Of a stretch of 6,995 bases of DNA, positions 4,554 through 6,995 are shown in pieces (positions within the stretch are counted from its first letter, which is position 1; every line of letters starts with the position of its first letter). The stretch comes from Bog-950 sp035299425 (GTDB lineage: Bacteria > Bacteroidota > Bacteroidia > Chitinophagales > LD1). The notes beneath the pieces were generated by a model that made no database searches, was not told the origin of the DNA, and saw only the letters and a program-made list of their open reading frames with translations. A program made the position numbers and the translations under genes. The DNA lies in assembly GCA_035299425.1 (NCBI GenBank), contig DATGWP010000106.1, positions 1-6,995 on the forward strand. The letters run 5' to 3'.

Positions 4554-6995
4554 ATGCACAAACGCTTTTCGCAATTTGCCTTTGTATTCATGTTGTTTTT
4601 TGCCCTGCAAGCAACTGCGCAAACCCTTGCCGGTAAATTTTCAGCGGTACCTCAATACATGCGGATGCAGAAAAATGAGCAGGTTTCCATAGAAAAGTTT
4701 CCGGACTGGCTGGCGCAGCATTACAAATTGCCTGATGGTAATGGCTTTAAGCTGCTATCTACCGACATAGATAATTTGGGCATGGTGCATTACCGATACC
4801 AGCAAACAGTGAATGGCATACCTGTGGAATTCACTATGTATATGCTGCATACCCGAAATGGTATAATAGAAAGCATTAGCGGAGATTTGGTAGATAAAGT
4901 TTCAGCTACCGCGCGGCCTGCGCTAAGCACCGGCGATGCTATAAGCGCAGCTTTAAGGTATGTAAATGCTATGGAGTATAAATGGCAGGATGAAAAGGCA
5001 GAAGAGGCCCTGCGCGAAAATACGGGCAACCCAGACGCTACATACTATCCGCAGCCCGAATTGGTATACCTGGCGAAGGAAAATAAACTTGGAGCAGATG
5101 TATTTAACCTGGTGTATAAAATGGATGTGTATGCCGTTCAGCCTTTTTCGAGGCGATACATATATGTAGATGCACTAAAGGGCGATGTGCTTTATACCCT
5201 TAATAGAATACAGCATGCCAACGCAAATGCTACTGCCCATACGCAATACAGCGGCATACAACCTATAGTTACCGACAGCATAAATGCAACTACCTACCGC
5301 CTGCGCGAAACCGGGCGTGGAAACGGCATACGCACTTACAATGCAAGGCGCACTACTAATCCTTCGAATACTGACTTTTTCAATACTACCAAAGTATGGA
5401 ACAATGTAAATGATTCGCTGGATGAATATGCTACCGATGCCCACTATGCCAGTGAAGTAACGCATGATTTTTATATGAATAATTTTGCCCGTAATAGTGT
5501 AGATGGCAATGGATTGATACTGGCCGCCTATGTACACTTTGGAGTAAACTACGATAACGCTTTTTGGGATGGCGGATCGATGAATTATGGCGACGGTAGT
5601 GACCAAAATAATACCACCCCCTATACCCCTTTGGATATTGGCGGCCATGAGATTACGCATGGCTTAACACAGTTTACCGCTGATTTAATTTATGAGAACG
5701 AAAGCGGTGCCCTGAACGAATCTTTCAGCGATATTATGGGTGTATCTATACGCCAGTATGCCCGCCAGTCGGCAGTTGTGGATTATGTATTGGGCGACCA
5801 GAATGGCCCGCCCTTCCGGTCAATGAAAAACCCAAAGGGCTTTGGCGACCCCGATACCTACGAGGGCACTTTTTGGATTACTGATACCTTTGATAACGGA
5901 GGGGTGCATATAAACAGTGGTGTGCAAAATCACTGGTTTTACATTGTGGCGGAGGGTGAGTCGGCCTCTAACGATAATGGGCAGTCATACAATATAACCG
6001 GTATAGGTATTACATCTGCACAGGCTATAGCTTACCGTACCCTAACTGTGTATTTAACCCCTACCTCGCAATATGCCGATGCCCGTAAATATTCTATTAA
6101 AGCAGCGGAAGATTTGTTTGGTGCATGTTCTCCGGAAGTAAGGGTGGTGACAAATGCCTGGTATGCAGTAGGTGTGGGCAATGCTTTTGTACAGGAAGTA
6201 AACACTGGTTTTGGAACCCCTGTGACGAACTATTGCGGCGTGCCTGCCACAATTGCTTTTAGCGATTCAAGCACCAACGCTATGTATCACGAATGGAATT
6301 TTGGCGATGGTGGTACAAGCAACCAGCAGAACCCTGTGCATACCTATACCAGTTACGGAACTTATTCCGTTAAACTTATGTCATGGAGCCCAAGCTGTGG
6401 GCGTGATTCTTTAACCAAAGAACAATACATTACCATTACCGATTTTACACCTACCGCAGCCACGGGTGCCGATATATGTTCAGGCTCACCAGCCACACTT
6501 AGTGCCACCGGGGCCGGAGAGATTAAATGGTATGAAACCCAAACCGGGGGCGCACCTGTGCATAGTGGTAATACCTTCACTACTCCGGCACTGGAGCAAA
6601 CTACCACATACTATGTAGAGAATCAGAACCCGGGAGCTGCGGCATCGGCTGGACCGGCCAGCAAGAATTTTGGCCAGGGCGGTAACAATAACTCTGACCA
6701 TTACCTTATTTTTAATAACAGTAGGCCCAATATACTGTTGTCTGTGCTTGTTAATGCTTCAACCTCTGGCAACCGAACTATTGAGTTGCGGGATGCAGCA
6801 AATAACATACTGCAAACTACTACAGTTTATGTAGCAGCTGGCGACCAGACCGTTCCGCTAAATTTTTACATACCTGTTGCAAATAATCTGCGTTTAGGTA
6901 TCTGGACGGGTACCTCCGCACTTTATCGCAATAGTTCAGGTGCTACCTATCCCTATATATCTACCGATGGCAGCCTGAGTATTGTATCTAACGAT
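4554..6995 (+). CDS. Secreted M4 (thermolysin-family) metallopeptidase precursor with PKD and Ig-like domains, 3' partial
   Basis: This frame is open for 814 codons to the right edge without a stop. The ATG at 4554 is chosen because it gives a full signal peptide (KR, hydrophobic FVFMLFFAL, cleavage after ATA at residue 22); the next Met (13) would lose it. Domains: FTP propeptide (about 65-115, with LGMVHYRYQQ and GIPVEF), PepSY-like region (about 122-220), M4 catalytic domain (about 228-542), PKD (559-625, WNFGDG at 581-586), Ig-like (about 632-691), and a beta-rich module (about 692-814, YRNSSGATYPY at 791-801). By analogy with thermolysin, zinc ligands are His365, His369 (HEITH) and Glu389, the general base is Glu366, Asp393 is kept, and His452 in DNGGVHINSG is the acid/transition-state His; NAFW at 335-338 is the substrate-binding motif. 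The enzyme is therefore probably active after propeptide removal, cutting on the amino side of hydrophobic residues outside the cell. A T9SS sorting domain is expected beyond the edge but not seen. Confidence 0.95.
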   Translation, partial: MHKRFSQFAFVFMLFFALQATAQTLAGKFSAVPQYMRMQKNEQVSIEKFPDWLAQHYKLPDGNGFKLLSTDIDNLGMVHYRYQQTVNGIPVEFTMYMLHTRNGIIESISGDLVDKVSATARPALSTGDAISAALRYVNAMEYKWQDEKAEEALRENTGNPDATYYPQPELVYLAKENKLGADVFNLVYKMDVYAVQPFSRRYIYVDALKGDVLYTLNRIQHANANATAHTQYSGIQPIVTDSINATTYRLRETGRGNGIRTYNARRTTNPSNTDFFNTTKVWNNVNDSLDEYATDAHYASEVTHDFYMNNFARNSVDGNGLILAAYVHFGVNYDNAFWDGGSMNYGDGSDQNNTTPYTPLDIGGHEITHGLTQFTADLIYENESGALNESFSDIMGVSIRQYARQSAVVDYVLGDQNGPPFRSMKNPKGFGDPDTYEGTFWITDTFDNGGVHINSGVQNHWFYIVAEGESASNDNGQSYNITGIGITSAQAIAYRTLTVYLTPTSQYADARKYSIKAAEDLFGACSPEVRVVTNAWYAVGVGNAFVQEVNTGFGTPVTNYCGVPATIAFSDSSTNAMYHEWNFGDGGTSNQQNPVHTYTSYGTYSVKLMSWSPSCGRDSLTKEQYITITDFTPTAATGADICSGSPATLSATGAGEIKWYETQTGGAPVHSGNTFTTPALEQTTTYYVENQNPGAAASAGPASKNFGQGGNNNSDHYLIFNNSRPNILLSVLVNASTSGNRTIELRDAANNILQTTTVYVAAGDQTVPLNFYIPVANNLRLGIWTGTSALYRNSSGATYPYISTDGSLSIVSND

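Noticed and set aside
5175..5660. A 161-codon minus-strand frame within the peptidase gene
   Set aside because: It lies opposite the propeptide-catalytic region, whose plus-strand frame carries the NAFW and HEITH motifs; the antisense translation is Ile/Val-rich with no recognisable features.

Overview
The window looks like chromosomal DNA of a member of the Bacteroidota, most likely a gliding or environmental lineage such as Chitinophagales or Cytophagales. The evidence is a giant adhesin-like protein of SprB-type repeats ending in a gliding-motility-associated (CHU_C, type B) sorting domain, a secreted M4 metallopeptidase with PKD and Ig-like modules, a TAnnTTTG-type promoter element and moderate GC. 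The exact genus cannot be read from the sequence.

Layout: bases 1-3875 (+) hold the 3' part of a very large secreted surface protein. It has PKD-like and Ig-like domains, then eleven tandem SprB-like repeats of 74-79 residues, one more Ig-like domain and a type IX secretion (T9SS) sorting domain. A 66-codon Cys-rich putative lipoprotein (3894-4094, +) follows after 18 bases and is probably co-transcribed with it. A strong intrinsic terminator (4112-4137) closes this unit. A 62-codon reading frame of unknown function (4187-4375, -) converges on that terminator. A 178-base divergent intergenic region carries a TAnnTTTG promoter element and a perfect 14-base palindrome. It leads into an M4 (thermolysin-family) metallopeptidase precursor (4554-6995, +), which has a signal peptide, FTP and PepSY propeptide domains, a catalytic domain with all key residues, a PKD domain, an Ig-like domain and a further beta-rich module. 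This gene runs off the right edge.

The two large genes are both predicted to be exported, one probably through T9SS as a cell-surface adhesin and the other as a secreted or surface protease. Nothing except proximity and shared export links them, and they are separate transcription units. I see no mobile element, CRISPR array, RNA gene or defence locus. The window is mostly ordinary Bacteroidota secretome. The points worth a second look are the invariant Cys pattern and dense O-glycosylation-like sequons of the repeat array, the small lipoprotein behind the adhesin, the small orphan reading frame, and the palindrome in the protease promoter.
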